From assembly GCF_003351025.1 (NCBI RefSeq), contig NZ_QPCG01000003.1, positions 512,355 to 576,354 of the forward strand: a DNA stretch of 64,000 bases, in the 5' to 3' direction. The notes beneath the pieces are model-generated. The model searched no databases, was not told where the DNA came from, and was given only the letters and a program-made list of their open reading frames with translations. A program made the translations under genes and the position numbers. The stretch is from Mucilaginibacter endophyticus (GTDB lineage: Bacteria > Bacteroidota > Bacteroidia > Sphingobacteriales > Sphingobacteriaceae). Shown here piece after piece: positions 35,105-43,980 of the stretch (the first letter of the stretch is position 1; each line of letters starts with the position of its first letter).

Positions 35105-36322
35105 TTGTCACAAAGAGCGCAATCCAATTATATTCCTGCATTAACCGGTGTGCGGGCCATGGCGGCTTACCTGGTTTTTATCTCGCATTTTGCGTATGTA
35201 TTTGATGAAAAATTTCCCCACTCCGTGCAACGTTTCTTTAACGAGTTTCATATTGGGGTTACCATTTTCTTTGTGCTTTCGGGTTTTTTGATCGCTTTCC
35301 GGTATTTTGACAGTTTTAAATTAAGCAAGGAGTGGTTTCTGCAATACCTGAAAAACCGGGTGGCGCGGATCTATCCCATGTACGCCCTGCTCACTATTGG
35401 TGCATTCATAGCTTATCATTTCACGCAAAACCAAACGGTAACTGGTGGGCAAAATCCTGTAGTGATGTTTTTCATGAACATCGTTTTTCTGCGTGGCTTT
35501 TTTGATCAGTTTAAGTTTACAGGCATAGCGCAGGGATGGTCGCTTACGGTGGAAGAATGCTTTTACTTTTCGGCCCCATTCATTTTCCTGACAGCTACCA
35601 AATACAAAAAGTTTTATATCCAGCCCATAGCGGTTACAGGTTTAGGTGTTTCGCTGGTGCTCATTTTTAGTCATTTTAACTGGTTTGGCTTCTTCGGCAA
35701 CTTTACGTTTATGATGTTGTATACCTTTTTGGGCCGTTGCTTTGAGTTTTTCGCGGGCATTCAGCTGGCGCTAATTGTTCGTAAGCAAAAACTGGATGGC
35801 AGCAGTAAAAAGAAGTTTACTTACCTCGGTTTCTTCCTGATCTTTTTCTGTGTTTGGATCATGTCGACATTAACCATTCCACAAGGCTATGAAGCGGGTT
35901 TGCATAATCCATGGGGCATTGTCACCAATAATTATTTCCTGGCTATATCTATAACGATATTCTTTTACGGCCTGCTCACCGAAACTACACTGCTTAAAAA
36001 GTTTTTAGCGCATCCTTTTATCGAACTGCTGGGCAAAAGCTCATACATATTTTATCTTATCCACCTGGGCTACATGTACAACTTTATACACCATGTTATG
36101 AACAACCTTAACGATTACGTTTTTGAGCTGTATGACAAGTGGGGAGTTGATTGGCATTCGCCGTTTGAGTACGATAGTTTAAACCTTTTATACGCGTTCA
36201 TCGTTTTAAATATCATTTCAATAACGCTGTTCAAATTAATAGAAGAACCGCTTAACCATTACATCCGCAAGTCTGATTTTTTGGTTAAGCATAAGGCCAT
36301 ACGTGAAAAATCGATAGTTTAA
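35105..36322 (+). CDS. Acyltransferase family 3 (OafA/YrhL-like) membrane O-acyltransferase
   Basis: The protein has 405 aa and about ten transmembrane helices. The family's catalytic region is seen at the N-terminus: IPALTGVRAMAAYLVFISHF with the conserved histidine, then RFFNEFHIGVTIFFVLSGFLIAFRYF and YLKNRVARIYPMYALL. TTG at 35105 is the start: a stop lies just upstream in frame and the first internal ATG would cut LTGVRA. Such enzymes acetylate sugars of surface or exported glycans. It leads the barrel-esterase-esterase-barrel group, which suggests a linked acetylation/deacetylation role (inference). Confidence 0.92.
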   Translation: MSQRAQSNYIPALTGVRAMAAYLVFISHFAYVFDEKFPHSVQRFFNEFHIGVTIFFVLSGFLIAFRYFDSFKLSKEWFLQYLKNRVARIYPMYALLTIGAFIAYHFTQNQTVTGGQNPVVMFFMNIVFLRGFFDQFKFTGIAQGWSLTVEECFYFSAPFIFLTATKYKKFYIQPIAVTGLGVSLVLIFSHFNWFGFFGNFTFMMLYTFLGRCFEFFAGIQLALIVRKQKLDGSSKKKFTYLGFFLIFFCVWIMSTLTIPQGYEAGLHNPWGIVTNNYFLAISITIFFYGLLTETTLLKKFLAHPFIELLGKSSYIFYLIHLGYMYNFIHHVMNNLNDYVFELYDKWGVDWHSPFEYDSLNLLYAFIVLNIISITLFKLIEEPLNHYIRKSDFLVKHKAIREKSIV

Positions 36323-36353
36323 CAGTGCTACCTAAAACTATGTCTATCTATCA

Positions 36354-37196
36354 ATGAAGAAACAACTACGCTGCATTTTAAGCATCTTACTGCTAACAGG
36401 TATGCTGCTGCCACAAAAGCTGTATGCAGGATGGCCTATTGGCAAATACAGGGACCTTGTTATCCCATCCATGTTCCTTTATCACCAAACCGACCGTTTT
36501 GACATCGACGGACGACGCATTAAAGGGGATCCGGGAGCCAGCTTTACCTCCTACTCGGCCAACCTTTATGTAGGCTATGGCTTATCGCGCAGGCTTGACC
36601 TTATAGCCAGTGTACCATTTGTATATTCACAAAACAGGTTATTTGACGGCAGAACTATCACCAACCGCGGTCTTGGCGATTTGTATATGGGGCTGAGCTA
36701 TAACCTGGTCAACTTTAATTATGTGCGTTTCCTGAGTTTCCAGGTATCGGGTATAGCGCCGCTTTATAACAGAAAAAATCCGCTGTCAGATTTGGGCTAC
36801 GGCAATTACGGAGCCGAAGCCAAGCTGATGTACTGCGGCAATTTGCCTAAAAGCATTGCATCAAAAGGCTATTTTAATACAGAGCTTTCTTTCCGCAGAT
36901 ATTTTGATGAGCAGGGGCCAAGCCAGGTAAGCCTGAGCGCTATGGTAGGCTACCCGGTAAGCAGGCATGATCAGTTTGGGTTGGAGCTTTTGTACCTGCG
37001 TTCTATCAGCTCAAACAAAGCATTCAATGCCAATATCAACAACGCCCGCGACTATTCTTTTTTTAAGCCGACGCTTAATTACGGTCACCAGTTCAGCCGC
37101 AGGTTCTCAACCTTTTTAGGCGGTTATTACACCCCAATTGGCCGTAATACCGGTGTAGGTTACGGAGGTTCATTACAGTTAATATTTAAAATATGA
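36354..37196 (+). CDS. Outer-membrane beta-barrel protein (transporter-like), first copy
   Basis: The protein has 280 aa. A signal peptide (MKKQLRCILSILLLTGMLLPQKLYA) is followed by amphipathic beta strands rich in aromatic residues. The end FLGGYYTPIGRNTGVGYGGSL and final LIFKI are barrel-like. It resembles the MetA-pathway/phenol-degradation barrel family (recalled, not searched). It is a paralogue of the protein at 39905-40756, with the same SRRLDLIASVPFVYS-type and GRNTGVG/GRNTGAG features. It overlaps the first esterase gene by 4 bp. Confidence 0.75.
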   Translation: MKKQLRCILSILLLTGMLLPQKLYAGWPIGKYRDLVIPSMFLYHQTDRFDIDGRRIKGDPGASFTSYSANLYVGYGLSRRLDLIASVPFVYSQNRLFDGRTITNRGLGDLYMGLSYNLVNFNYVRFLSFQVSGIAPLYNRKNPLSDLGYGNYGAEAKLMYCGNLPKSIASKGYFNTELSFRRYFDEQGPSQVSLSAMVGYPVSRHDQFGLELLYLRSISSNKAFNANINNARDYSFFKPTLNYGHQFSRRFSTFLGGYYTPIGRNTGVGYGGSLQLIFKI

Positions 37197-38542
37197 TGTT
37201 GATGAAAAAGTTTAATATCAGTTTTACCCCCATTATATTTTTTGCAGCAACACTTTTATTGCTATCATCAACCAACGTTTTCGCCCAGGATAAGGATGAC
37301 AGCGACGGCGAAATGTTCATCGAGGCCAAACCCCGTAACAAGAACGGCATTTTTAAAGGTAATGATGAGATCAGCTACAAGCTTAACATCAAAAGCACTT
37401 ATAAAGATAAGCAGGAAGGTAAATTCAAATACGTTATCACCACCGACGAAGGCAAGCCTGTATTCAAAGACTCGTCAGATTTTTCTATCGGCGCGGGTTC
37501 GTCAAAAAGCCTTAACGTAAAAGTTAATGCCAAAAACCCCGGGTTTTATCATATCGATTTTATGTTTAACCTGTCGGCTTATGATGATACCGTGCGTAAA
37601 GTGTTTGGATTAAACCCAGAATCCATTACCTCACAGTTACACAAACCTGCCGATTTTGACAGCTTTTGGCTGCAAACTCGCCAGCAACTGGCCGACGTAA
37701 AACCGCAATACAAAGTATTGGAACGCAGGGACCTATCCACCAAATACAAAAAGGTTTACCTGGTTGAGATGAAGTCGTACGATAACCTACTGATCCGTGG
37801 TTGGTTGGTGATCCCTACCGATGGTCGCAAGTTTCCGGTACATTACCGTGTACCCGGCTATGTGGTTGAGCTGAAGCCAAACATGGACAATGATGATTAT
37901 ATCGCTTTTGATATCAACGTGCGTGGTAATGGCAACAGTAAGGATGTGGTGCACATTAACACCGATAATTATAATGTTACCAATATTGAAGATAAGAACA
38001 AGTACATTTATCGCGGCGTTTACATGGATTGCCTGCGCGGGCTTGATTTCCTTTACTCGCACAGTAACCTTGGCATTGATACCTCAAAAATTTATGTAGA
38101 GGGCGGCAGTCAGGGTGGCGCATTGGCAGTGGTGACCGCGGCACTTGATAAAAGGGTTAAAGTATTAACCATGCAGGTGCCTTTATTTGCCGATATCCGG
38201 GATAATTACAATATTTCGGCTTCGTATAAAGAACAGGTTGTGCCGTTCAAAATGTTCAGACGGTATAAGGCCTCACGTGCTGAATTTACCTGGGATAAGT
38301 TTTTTGAAAACTTTGATTATTATGATCCGCAAAACTTTGCACCAATGGTAAAATGCCCGGTTTTGATGGGGATAGGCTTGCTTGACCAATTTTGTCCGCC
38401 GCGTTGCAGCATGTCTTTGTATAACCATTTGGGTACAACCAATAAGGAGTGGGTAAGTGTACCAAACTCAACCCACGAGGTTGACCTGAATTATTTTATG
38501 TTTCAAAATCTTTGGATCCGGGAAAAGTTTCGGATTCCATAA
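37193..38542 (+). CDS. Secreted acetyl-xylan-esterase-family hydrolase, first copy
   Basis: The protein has 449 aa. It has a signal peptide (to VFAQ, about residue 32), an N-terminal immunoglobulin-like domain (about 38-135) and an AXE1-type alpha/beta-hydrolase domain from KPADFDSFW. The catalytic triad reads Ser306 (EGGSQGG), Asp398 (GLLDQFCPP) and His428 (STHEVD). The family removes acetyl groups from sugars. Its ATG overlaps the barrel gene (ATGATG), so translation is coupled. It is about as long as its neighbour 38558-39892, its closest relative in the window. Confidence 0.88.
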   Translation: MMLMKKFNISFTPIIFFAATLLLLSSTNVFAQDKDDSDGEMFIEAKPRNKNGIFKGNDEISYKLNIKSTYKDKQEGKFKYVITTDEGKPVFKDSSDFSIGAGSSKSLNVKVNAKNPGFYHIDFMFNLSAYDDTVRKVFGLNPESITSQLHKPADFDSFWLQTRQQLADVKPQYKVLERRDLSTKYKKVYLVEMKSYDNLLIRGWLVIPTDGRKFPVHYRVPGYVVELKPNMDNDDYIAFDINVRGNGNSKDVVHINTDNYNVTNIEDKNKYIYRGVYMDCLRGLDFLYSHSNLGIDTSKIYVEGGSQGGALAVVTAALDKRVKVLTMQVPLFADIRDNYNISASYKEQVVPFKMFRRYKASRAEFTWDKFFENFDYYDPQNFAPMVKCPVLMGIGLLDQFCPPRCSMSLYNHLGTTNKEWVSVPNSTHEVDLNYFMFQNLWIREKFRIP

Positions 38543-38557
38543 ATTGTACTTTTTTTA

Positions 38558-39892
38558 ATGAACTGTTTTAACTTCCTGATCACAACTAAATTTAAACCGT
38601 ACTATCTTGTTTTAGCTGCATGTTTTTTATTATTCAACGGCGCGAGGCCCGTACTGGCCCAGGACAAAGACGATGCTGAAGACGTATCAACCGTACTTAA
38701 CATCAACGATAAAAACGGCACCTTCGGCTCAACCGCGTCATTCAGTTTCGAGATAAAAAATAACCACGATACCAACCAGGAAGGTACCATCTCATACAAT
38801 ATTACTACCGAAAAAGGGCAGGTTATTAAAACACTGTCGAAACCGGTAAACCTCGCCAAAAAGAGCACTTCCAAATATGACTTTGATGTTCCGGGCTTGA
38901 AGGCGGGCTTTTACAAGCTTAACATGATGATCAACGTAAGCGACTATGACGATACCACCCGTCGCGCTTTCGGGATTAAGCCAGACGATATCAGGTCGCA
39001 ATATGCTAAACCCGCCGATTTCGACCAGTTTTGGCAAACCGCCAAAGATGAATTGGCTAAAGTGAAGCCCAACTACAAGCTCACCGAGCTACCTGACAGG
39101 CAAACGGAAAATCGCAAGGTTTATCAAATTGAAATGAAATCGCTTGATGATATTCTCATCCGTGGTTTTATGACGGTGCCTATCACTAAAAATAAAGACA
39201 AAAAATTTTCGGTACTGTTGGGTTTGCCGGGCTACCAGGTTAACCTGCAGCCCATAGTTGGTGACGACCCGGACCTGGTGATCATCACCCTGAATACCCG
39301 CGGTCAGGGTACCAGCAAGGATGTGGTACATACCGAGCGTGATGCCTTTATCTCCTATCATATTGAGGATAAAAACAAATATGTGATGCGTGGCGTAATT
39401 ATGGATTGTGTTAGAGCTGTGGATTTCATTTTTGCCCAGCCTAATCTTCGTCATGATCAGATCCTTGCGAGTGGTGGCAGTATGGGTGGCTTTCTGTCAT
39501 TGGCTGTTTCAGGTCTTGATCACCGCATAGCTTTATGTTCGGCACAAAACCCTATCATGAGCGATGTACATAACCTGGTTGGCGCGGTAACATGGCCCAT
39601 TAACGATATCAGGAAATACTGCAACAGCAAAGCCGGGGTAAGCTTTGACCAGGTGATCAACAACCTTGATTATTACGATACCAAAAACTTTGCAAGCCGG
39701 ATAAAATGCCCTACGCTTATTGGTTTAGGCTTACTTGACCCATTCGTACCCCCTGCCAATGGCTATGCCGTTTACAATTCATTGAATGGCGATAAGCACA
39801 TGATCATATTTAAAAATCTGGGCCACGAAGTGAGCGTTGAGTACAAAGAGTACGAGGGCCGTTGGATGCGTGATACATTTGGTTTATTTTAG
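38558..39892 (+). CDS. Secreted acetyl-xylan-esterase-family hydrolase, second copy
   Basis: The protein has 444 aa with the same layout as the gene before it: signal peptide (ending about VLAQ), immunoglobulin-like domain, AXE1 domain starting KPADFDQFW. The triad is Ser308 (SGGSMGG), Asp394 (GLLDPFVPP) and His423 (LGHEVS). It lies 15 bp after the first copy. The two are diverged tandem duplicates, so they may act on different substrates or positions. Both seem intact. Confidence 0.88.
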   Translation: MNCFNFLITTKFKPYYLVLAACFLLFNGARPVLAQDKDDAEDVSTVLNINDKNGTFGSTASFSFEIKNNHDTNQEGTISYNITTEKGQVIKTLSKPVNLAKKSTSKYDFDVPGLKAGFYKLNMMINVSDYDDTTRRAFGIKPDDIRSQYAKPADFDQFWQTAKDELAKVKPNYKLTELPDRQTENRKVYQIEMKSLDDILIRGFMTVPITKNKDKKFSVLLGLPGYQVNLQPIVGDDPDLVIITLNTRGQGTSKDVVHTERDAFISYHIEDKNKYVMRGVIMDCVRAVDFIFAQPNLRHDQILASGGSMGGFLSLAVSGLDHRIALCSAQNPIMSDVHNLVGAVTWPINDIRKYCNSKAGVSFDQVINNLDYYDTKNFASRIKCPTLIGLGLLDPFVPPANGYAVYNSLNGDKHMIIFKNLGHEVSVEYKEYEGRWMRDTFGLF

Positions 39893-39904
39893 CACGTTTA
39901 AACC

Positions 39905-40756
39905 ATGGGCCTGAAGTTATATATTTCAAAATATTTTCTGTTTACAGCTATTACGCTTGCTGCTTTTATACCTACTAAAAGTTATGGCGGTGGTTTCCCG
40001 GTGCGCCCGGGCAGGATCACACTTACGCCATCAGCAACTTACTTTTTTGCCAATAAAGCCTGGGACGAAAACAGCCATAAAGGCGCCTTTGCCAATAATG
40101 GCAAGTTTACATCATGGAGCTATGCGCTATACTCGGAGGTTGGCTTAAGTCGCCGGTTTACCCTATCGGTACTGGCCCCTTATGTTATGAATACTTTCGC
40201 TACCGATCTCGGTACCAGTAAAAGTTCCGGCTTTCAGGACCTGGAAGTAGGCATCAGGTATTACCTGGCCAATATTAATTATAAATATTATTTCAGCTTA
40301 CAGGGTACAGCCATTGTACCAATGTATAGCAATACTGCCTTGGGCTATAACCAAAAAGGAGCCGAACTCAGGCTGGCCTTTGCTGGCAGCGGGCATCTGT
40401 TTGGTAAAAACTCATTCTTTATTCTGGAGAATGGCGTACGTGAATATTTTGGCTACGAAAGTGTTTTCCAGGACAGGTACAACGCCACTTACGGCCTAAC
40501 ACTCGATAAAAAATTCCACGAGCAAATTTCATTAAGCGTAGGCGGATTTTACGCCACCAGTATCAACAAGGAATTTAATGTTAACCCGAGCGCCAGCAAA
40601 AACTTCGCGTTTAACCAGGTAGCGTTAAGCTACGGGCATTCCTTTGCCAAAAGCCTGTCGATGTTTTTAACAGGGGGCACGTTTATTACCGGCCGTAATA
40701 CCGGCGCAGGCACCAACTTGTCGGCGTCGCTTATTTACCGGATAGATACTAAATAG
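39905..40756 (+). CDS. Outer-membrane beta-barrel protein (transporter-like), second copy
   Basis: The protein has 283 aa. It has a signal peptide (cleavage probably after TKSYG), then beta strands with GLSRRFTLSVLAPYVMNTF, YYLANINYKYYFSLQGTAIV and a barrel end FLTGGTFITGRNTGAGTNLS. It is clearly related to the barrel at 36354-37196. Together the two barrels flank the two esterases, giving a mirror order. It ends the operon, followed by a terminator at 40763-40795. The substrate is unknown. Confidence 0.72.
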   Translation: MGLKLYISKYFLFTAITLAAFIPTKSYGGGFPVRPGRITLTPSATYFFANKAWDENSHKGAFANNGKFTSWSYALYSEVGLSRRFTLSVLAPYVMNTFATDLGTSKSSGFQDLEVGIRYYLANINYKYYFSLQGTAIVPMYSNTALGYNQKGAELRLAFAGSGHLFGKNSFFILENGVREYFGYESVFQDRYNATYGLTLDKKFHEQISLSVGGFYATSINKEFNVNPSASKNFAFNQVALSYGHSFAKSLSMFLTGGTFITGRNTGAGTNLSASLIYRIDTK

Positions 40757-40762
40757 CCTTGT

Positions 40763-40795
40763 AAAAGCTTAAAGCCTAAAGCTTTTAGTTTTTGC
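40763..40795 (+). terminator. Terminator after the second barrel gene
   Basis: AAAAGCTT (40763-40770) pairs with AAGCTTTT (40779-40786), followed by AGTTTTT. It starts 6 bases after the stop codon. Confidence 0.7.
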
Positions 40796-40802
40796 TTACT
40801 TA

Positions 40803-41320
40803 AAAATGCAAAACATTCATTGCCTTGGTCTTAACCAACCGTAAAAAAGCTGAAATAGAATTGACTTTAGCCAATTTATGCAGTTGGGTTTAGGCTAAAG
40901 CCCTCTTATAGACTACCATTATTCCGTTGGTTAAAACCAACGGCTATGAAGTCCTATCTGTCGGTAAATATAAAAGCGGAACACATAAAGCTTAAAGCAC
41001 TTAGCTACCATAAGCTACTCAAAATGCAAAACATTCATTGCCTTGGTCTTAACCAACCGTAAAAAGCTGAAATAGGATTGACTTTAGCCAATTTATGCAG
41101 TTGGGTTTAGGCTAAAGCTCTCTTATAGACTGCCATTACTCCGTTGGTTAAAACCAACGGCTATGAAGTCCTATCTGCCGGTAAATATAAAAGCGGAACA
41201 CGTAAAACTTAAAGCACTTAGCTACCATAAGCTACTCAAAATGCAAGGCATTCATTGCCGTTGGTTTTAACCAACGGTAAAAAAAAGCCGAAAATTATTG
41301 GCTTTAGCCAAACAATGCTG
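40803..41320. repeat. Tandem repeat, period about 218 bp, with internal palindromes
   Basis: Copy 1 is 40803-41020, copy 2 is 41021-41237, and copy 3 is a diverged partial copy from 41238 to about 41320. Copies 1 and 2 differ by a handful of bases. Each unit contains TTGGTCTTAACCAA, the strong dyad CCGTTGGTT-A-AAACCAACGG, and a CTTTAGCC/GGCTAAAG pair. No frame of useful length and no transposase is present. It fills the 613-bp gap between convergent genes. Confidence 0.85.
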
Positions 41321-41369
41321 GCAATTCTATATCAAGCCCTATCAACCTATCGATTCTTCCCTGATTAAA

Positions 41370-41930
41370 TTACACCAAATCAGCAGCGGATTTTTCCAGT
41401 TCAAACAAGTTTAATACTTCATCCCAATTGTGAACGCGTACGTGCTGGTGTTCGTGCTTATTGTGATGCGCATTGAACATGATGGCCTTACCGCTGCAAT
41501 AATCGAGGTTTTTGCTATGGTCATCTATCATGTAGTCGGTATGGATGATGCTTTTATCGCCGCACAGCACAATATTACGCCAGCTGATAAAAGGAAAATG
41601 CTCCTGTAGCCATTCCAGCTTCTCGAATAATGATAGTGGAAACTCGGTAGCAGCCGATACAATGTACACCTCATAGTCTTCCATCAGCTTTTTAACCGCC
41701 TCAATAGCACCGGGCATCACAGGCAGCGTCCGGAAAAAACCGGGCAGGTTCAGGGAAGCTTTTGTTGCGGCATCCAGTGGAAAAGCCTCCGCGTGTGATA
41801 AACCGTCGATAGCTTCAATGGTTGTTGTAATACCATACAACTGCTCATAATATTTGATCAGTTGCGGCTCGACATCGGCCATAACGCCGTCCATGTCGAT
41901 TGCGATAGTTTTTCTTTCATGCAATTTCAT
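41370..41930 (-). CDS. HAD-family 5'-nucleotidase, NT5C-like
   Basis: The protein has 186 aa from the chosen ATG at 41930 (MKLHERKTIAIDMDGVMAD). An ATG at 41942 would add FCCM-type residues without support. Motif I is AIDMDGVMADVEPQ (both catalytic aspartates), motif II lies at VYIVSAATEF, and motif IV at DYMIDDHSKNLDYC. The size and DxDG start fit 5'(3')-deoxyribonucleotidases, which dephosphorylate nucleotides. It is divergent from the DeoR regulator, with operator-like boxes across its start. Confidence 0.8.
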   Translation of the reverse strand: MKLHERKTIAIDMDGVMADVEPQLIKYYEQLYGITTTIEAIDGLSHAEAFPLDAATKASLNLPGFFRTLPVMPGAIEAVKKLMEDYEVYIVSAATEFPLSLFEKLEWLQEHFPFISWRNIVLCGDKSIIHTDYMIDDHSKNLDYCSGKAIMFNAHHNKHEHQHVRVHNWDEVLNLFELEKSAADLV

Positions 41931-41994
41931 GCAACAAAACAAAACAATATTGCAATATTTTGCAAATTATTTATAACTTTGCATCATATTGCAA
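41901..41994. promoter_or_regulatory. Phased TGCAA box array over the divergent promoter
   Basis: TGCAA occurs at 41920, 41930, 41951, 41961 and 41990, with TGCAT at 41980 and TGCGA at 41901. The spacings are 19, 10, 21, 10, 19 and 10 bp, so the boxes sit on one face of the helix in pairs. The first full pair is a perfect tandem of TTTCATGCAA (41915-41924, 41925-41934). The array covers the starts of both divergent genes, so it fits a cooperative regulator, most simply the DeoR protein itself (inference). Confidence 0.65.
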
Positions 41995-41996
41995 GC

Positions 41997-42746
41997 ATGG
42001 TAAGAGAAGAAAGACTCCAGATCATATTAGATCACGTATCAAAAGATAACAAGGTTATGCTTACCGAACTGAGCGAGAAGCTCAATGTTTCGGAAGATAC
42101 CGTACGCCGCGACATCAAAGTACTGGCCGATCAAAAGCTGTTAACAGCCGTAAGGGGCGGCGCCGTAGCCCACTCCCCCATCCCGCACCATTACCGGGCA
42201 AGGGAAAAGCACGACGTAGCATCCAAAAAGGTGATCGCTTCTAAAGTGCTCAGCTTTTTAAAAGACGGGCAAGTGGTAATTTTTGACGGCGGTACATCAA
42301 CACTGGCCGTTGCCGAAAGCCTGCCGGATGATTTAAGGATAACCGTAGTTACCAACAGTTTCCCGGTAGCAAATGCCCTTGAAGACCATCCAACCGTTGA
42401 AGTGATATTTGCAGGCGGTCGGCTGTACAAATCATCCTTCACCACCATCGGTCACGAAACCATCAATGCTTTCAGGAACATCAGGGCCGATCTGTGCATT
42501 TTTGGGATTTGCAGCGTACACCCTACCATAGGCATTACAACCCGCGATTACGAAGAGGCCGAGATCAAGAAAACGATGATCGAAATATCAAAAGAAACCA
42601 TCGCCTTATCCACTTTAGAAAAAATAAACAAAGCCGACTCTTACTACATAGGCCCGGTTACAGAACTGGCCACTATCATTACCGATGTATCTCCCGACGA
42701 TGAACAACTATCGGCATACAGGGAAGCAGGCATCAACATCTTTTAA
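41997..42746 (+). CDS. DeoR/GlpR family transcriptional regulator
   Basis: The protein has 249 aa starting at MVREERLQIILDHVS. An in-frame extension to 41862 reads through the divergent promoter and was rejected. The N-terminal helix-turn-helix is VMLTELSEKLNVSEDTVRRDIKVLADQKLL. The C-terminal DeoRC sensor has VVIFDGGTSTLAVAESL, TVVTNSFPVANALE and EVIFAGGRLY. DeoR proteins respond to phosphorylated sugars. Here the neighbours are a nucleotidase and an MFS exporter, so the effector is open. Confidence 0.94.
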   Translation: MVREERLQIILDHVSKDNKVMLTELSEKLNVSEDTVRRDIKVLADQKLLTAVRGGAVAHSPIPHHYRAREKHDVASKKVIASKVLSFLKDGQVVIFDGGTSTLAVAESLPDDLRITVVTNSFPVANALEDHPTVEVIFAGGRLYKSSFTTIGHETINAFRNIRADLCIFGICSVHPTIGITTRDYEEAEIKKTMIEISKETIALSTLEKINKADSYYIGPVTELATIITDVSPDDEQLSAYREAGINIF

Positions 42747-42757
42747 TACCAAACAAC

Positions 42758-43936
42758 GTGAAAAAAAGTTTACTACCGCTTACCTTAGGCGGCCTTGGCA
42801 TAGGCACTACCGAATTTGTAATGATGGGCATGCTGCCAGACATTGCCAATGATTTTCATACCAGTATCCCGGTTGCGGGGCATCTTATTTCGGCCTATGC
42901 ATTAGGCGTAGTCATCGGCGCACCGCTACTGGTTGCTTTTACCAGCAGCTATCCTCCCAAAAAAATCCTGACCGTATTAATGATCATTTTTACAGTCTTC
43001 AACGCCTGTTCGGCCTTTGCGCCAAATCATTATGTATTGTTATTTTCGAGGTTGTTAGCAGGCTTACCTCACGGGGCGTTTTTTGGAGTAGGCTCGGTAG
43101 TAGCTACCCGCCTTGCTGAAAAAGGTAAACAAGCGCAGGCCATATCCATTATGTTTGCCGGCCTTACCATTGCCAACCTGGTTACTGTTCCTTTGGGTAC
43201 TTATATAGGTCACCATTATTCATGGCGGTATACTTTCGGAATGATTGCTGTTATCGGCCTGCTCACTTTAACATTTATCCAATTATGGCTGCCACAATTA
43301 GCACCCAACAATAGTGGCAACATCCGATCTGAGCTTACATTTTTTAAAAAAAAGCAGGCTTGGCTTATCATCGGGCTTACGGCTATTGGCACCGGCGGTC
43401 TTTTTGCCTGGATAAGCTATATAGCTCCGCTCATGACCGAAGTATCTAAATTCGCGGCCAGCAGTGTTCCTTATGTATTGGTTTTAGCTGGTCTGGGAAT
43501 GGTAGTAGGCAATTTTATTGGCGGTAAACTGGCAGATAAAGTTTCGCCTGTAAAAGCCTGTTTAATATTGATGATCACCATGGCTATATCATTAATCGTG
43601 ATCTTCTTTGTTGCGCAAAATCAGATCCTGTCGCTGGTAATGACATTCATAACCGGAGGCCTTTCAATGGCCATAGGTTCGCCTATACAAACACTGATGA
43701 TCAACACGGCCAAAGGCGCCGAAATGCTTGGCGCGGCTGCTACACAAGCCGCCTTTAACATCGGCAACGCTTTAGGGGCTTTCCTGGGCGGCCTGCCTAT
43801 AGCCTGGGGACTTGGCTTTACTTCTCCGGAAATTGTAGGTGTAATTATGGCATCAACCGGTGCATTGTTTGCGTTGACGCTTGCCAGGCAAAAAGTTAAA
43901 GTTGCTGAGGAGGATGCGGTATTGGTGGATCAGTAA
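42758..43936 (+). CDS. MFS transporter, DHA1/AraJ-like
   Basis: The protein has 392 aa, with a GTG start 11 bp after the DeoR stop, so it is in the same operon. It has twelve transmembrane helices. The N-terminus MKKSLLPLTLGGLGIGTTEFVMMGMLPDIA and motif GLPHGAFFGVGSVVATRLAEKGKQAQA match the AraJ-type sugar-efflux/drug exporters. The substrate may be a sugar or a toxic compound sensed by the adjacent regulator. Confidence 0.9.
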   Translation: MKKSLLPLTLGGLGIGTTEFVMMGMLPDIANDFHTSIPVAGHLISAYALGVVIGAPLLVAFTSSYPPKKILTVLMIIFTVFNACSAFAPNHYVLLFSRLLAGLPHGAFFGVGSVVATRLAEKGKQAQAISIMFAGLTIANLVTVPLGTYIGHHYSWRYTFGMIAVIGLLTLTFIQLWLPQLAPNNSGNIRSELTFFKKKQAWLIIGLTAIGTGGLFAWISYIAPLMTEVSKFAASSVPYVLVLAGLGMVVGNFIGGKLADKVSPVKACLILMITMAISLIVIFFVAQNQILSLVMTFITGGLSMAIGSPIQTLMINTAKGAEMLGAAATQAAFNIGNALGAFLGGLPIAWGLGFTSPEIVGVIMASTGALFALTLARQKVKVAEEDAVLVDQ

Positions 43937-43980
43937 TGTAAGCTGGAAGCCTACAGCATGCTTGCGCCGTTGTTGGTCTA

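Noticed and set aside
40803..41320. CRISPR array
   Set aside because: The period is about 218 bp with no short repeat/spacer structure and no cas genes nearby. It is a tandem duplication.
41901..41994. CRISPR-like short repeats
   Set aside because: The boxes are 5 bp with no spacers of repeat-unit size. The 10-bp phasing fits operator sites.
41862..41996. Extended N-terminus of the DeoR regulator
   Set aside because: The extra 45 codons run through the divergent promoter and its TGCAA array, and the family start MVREERLQ begins at 41997.
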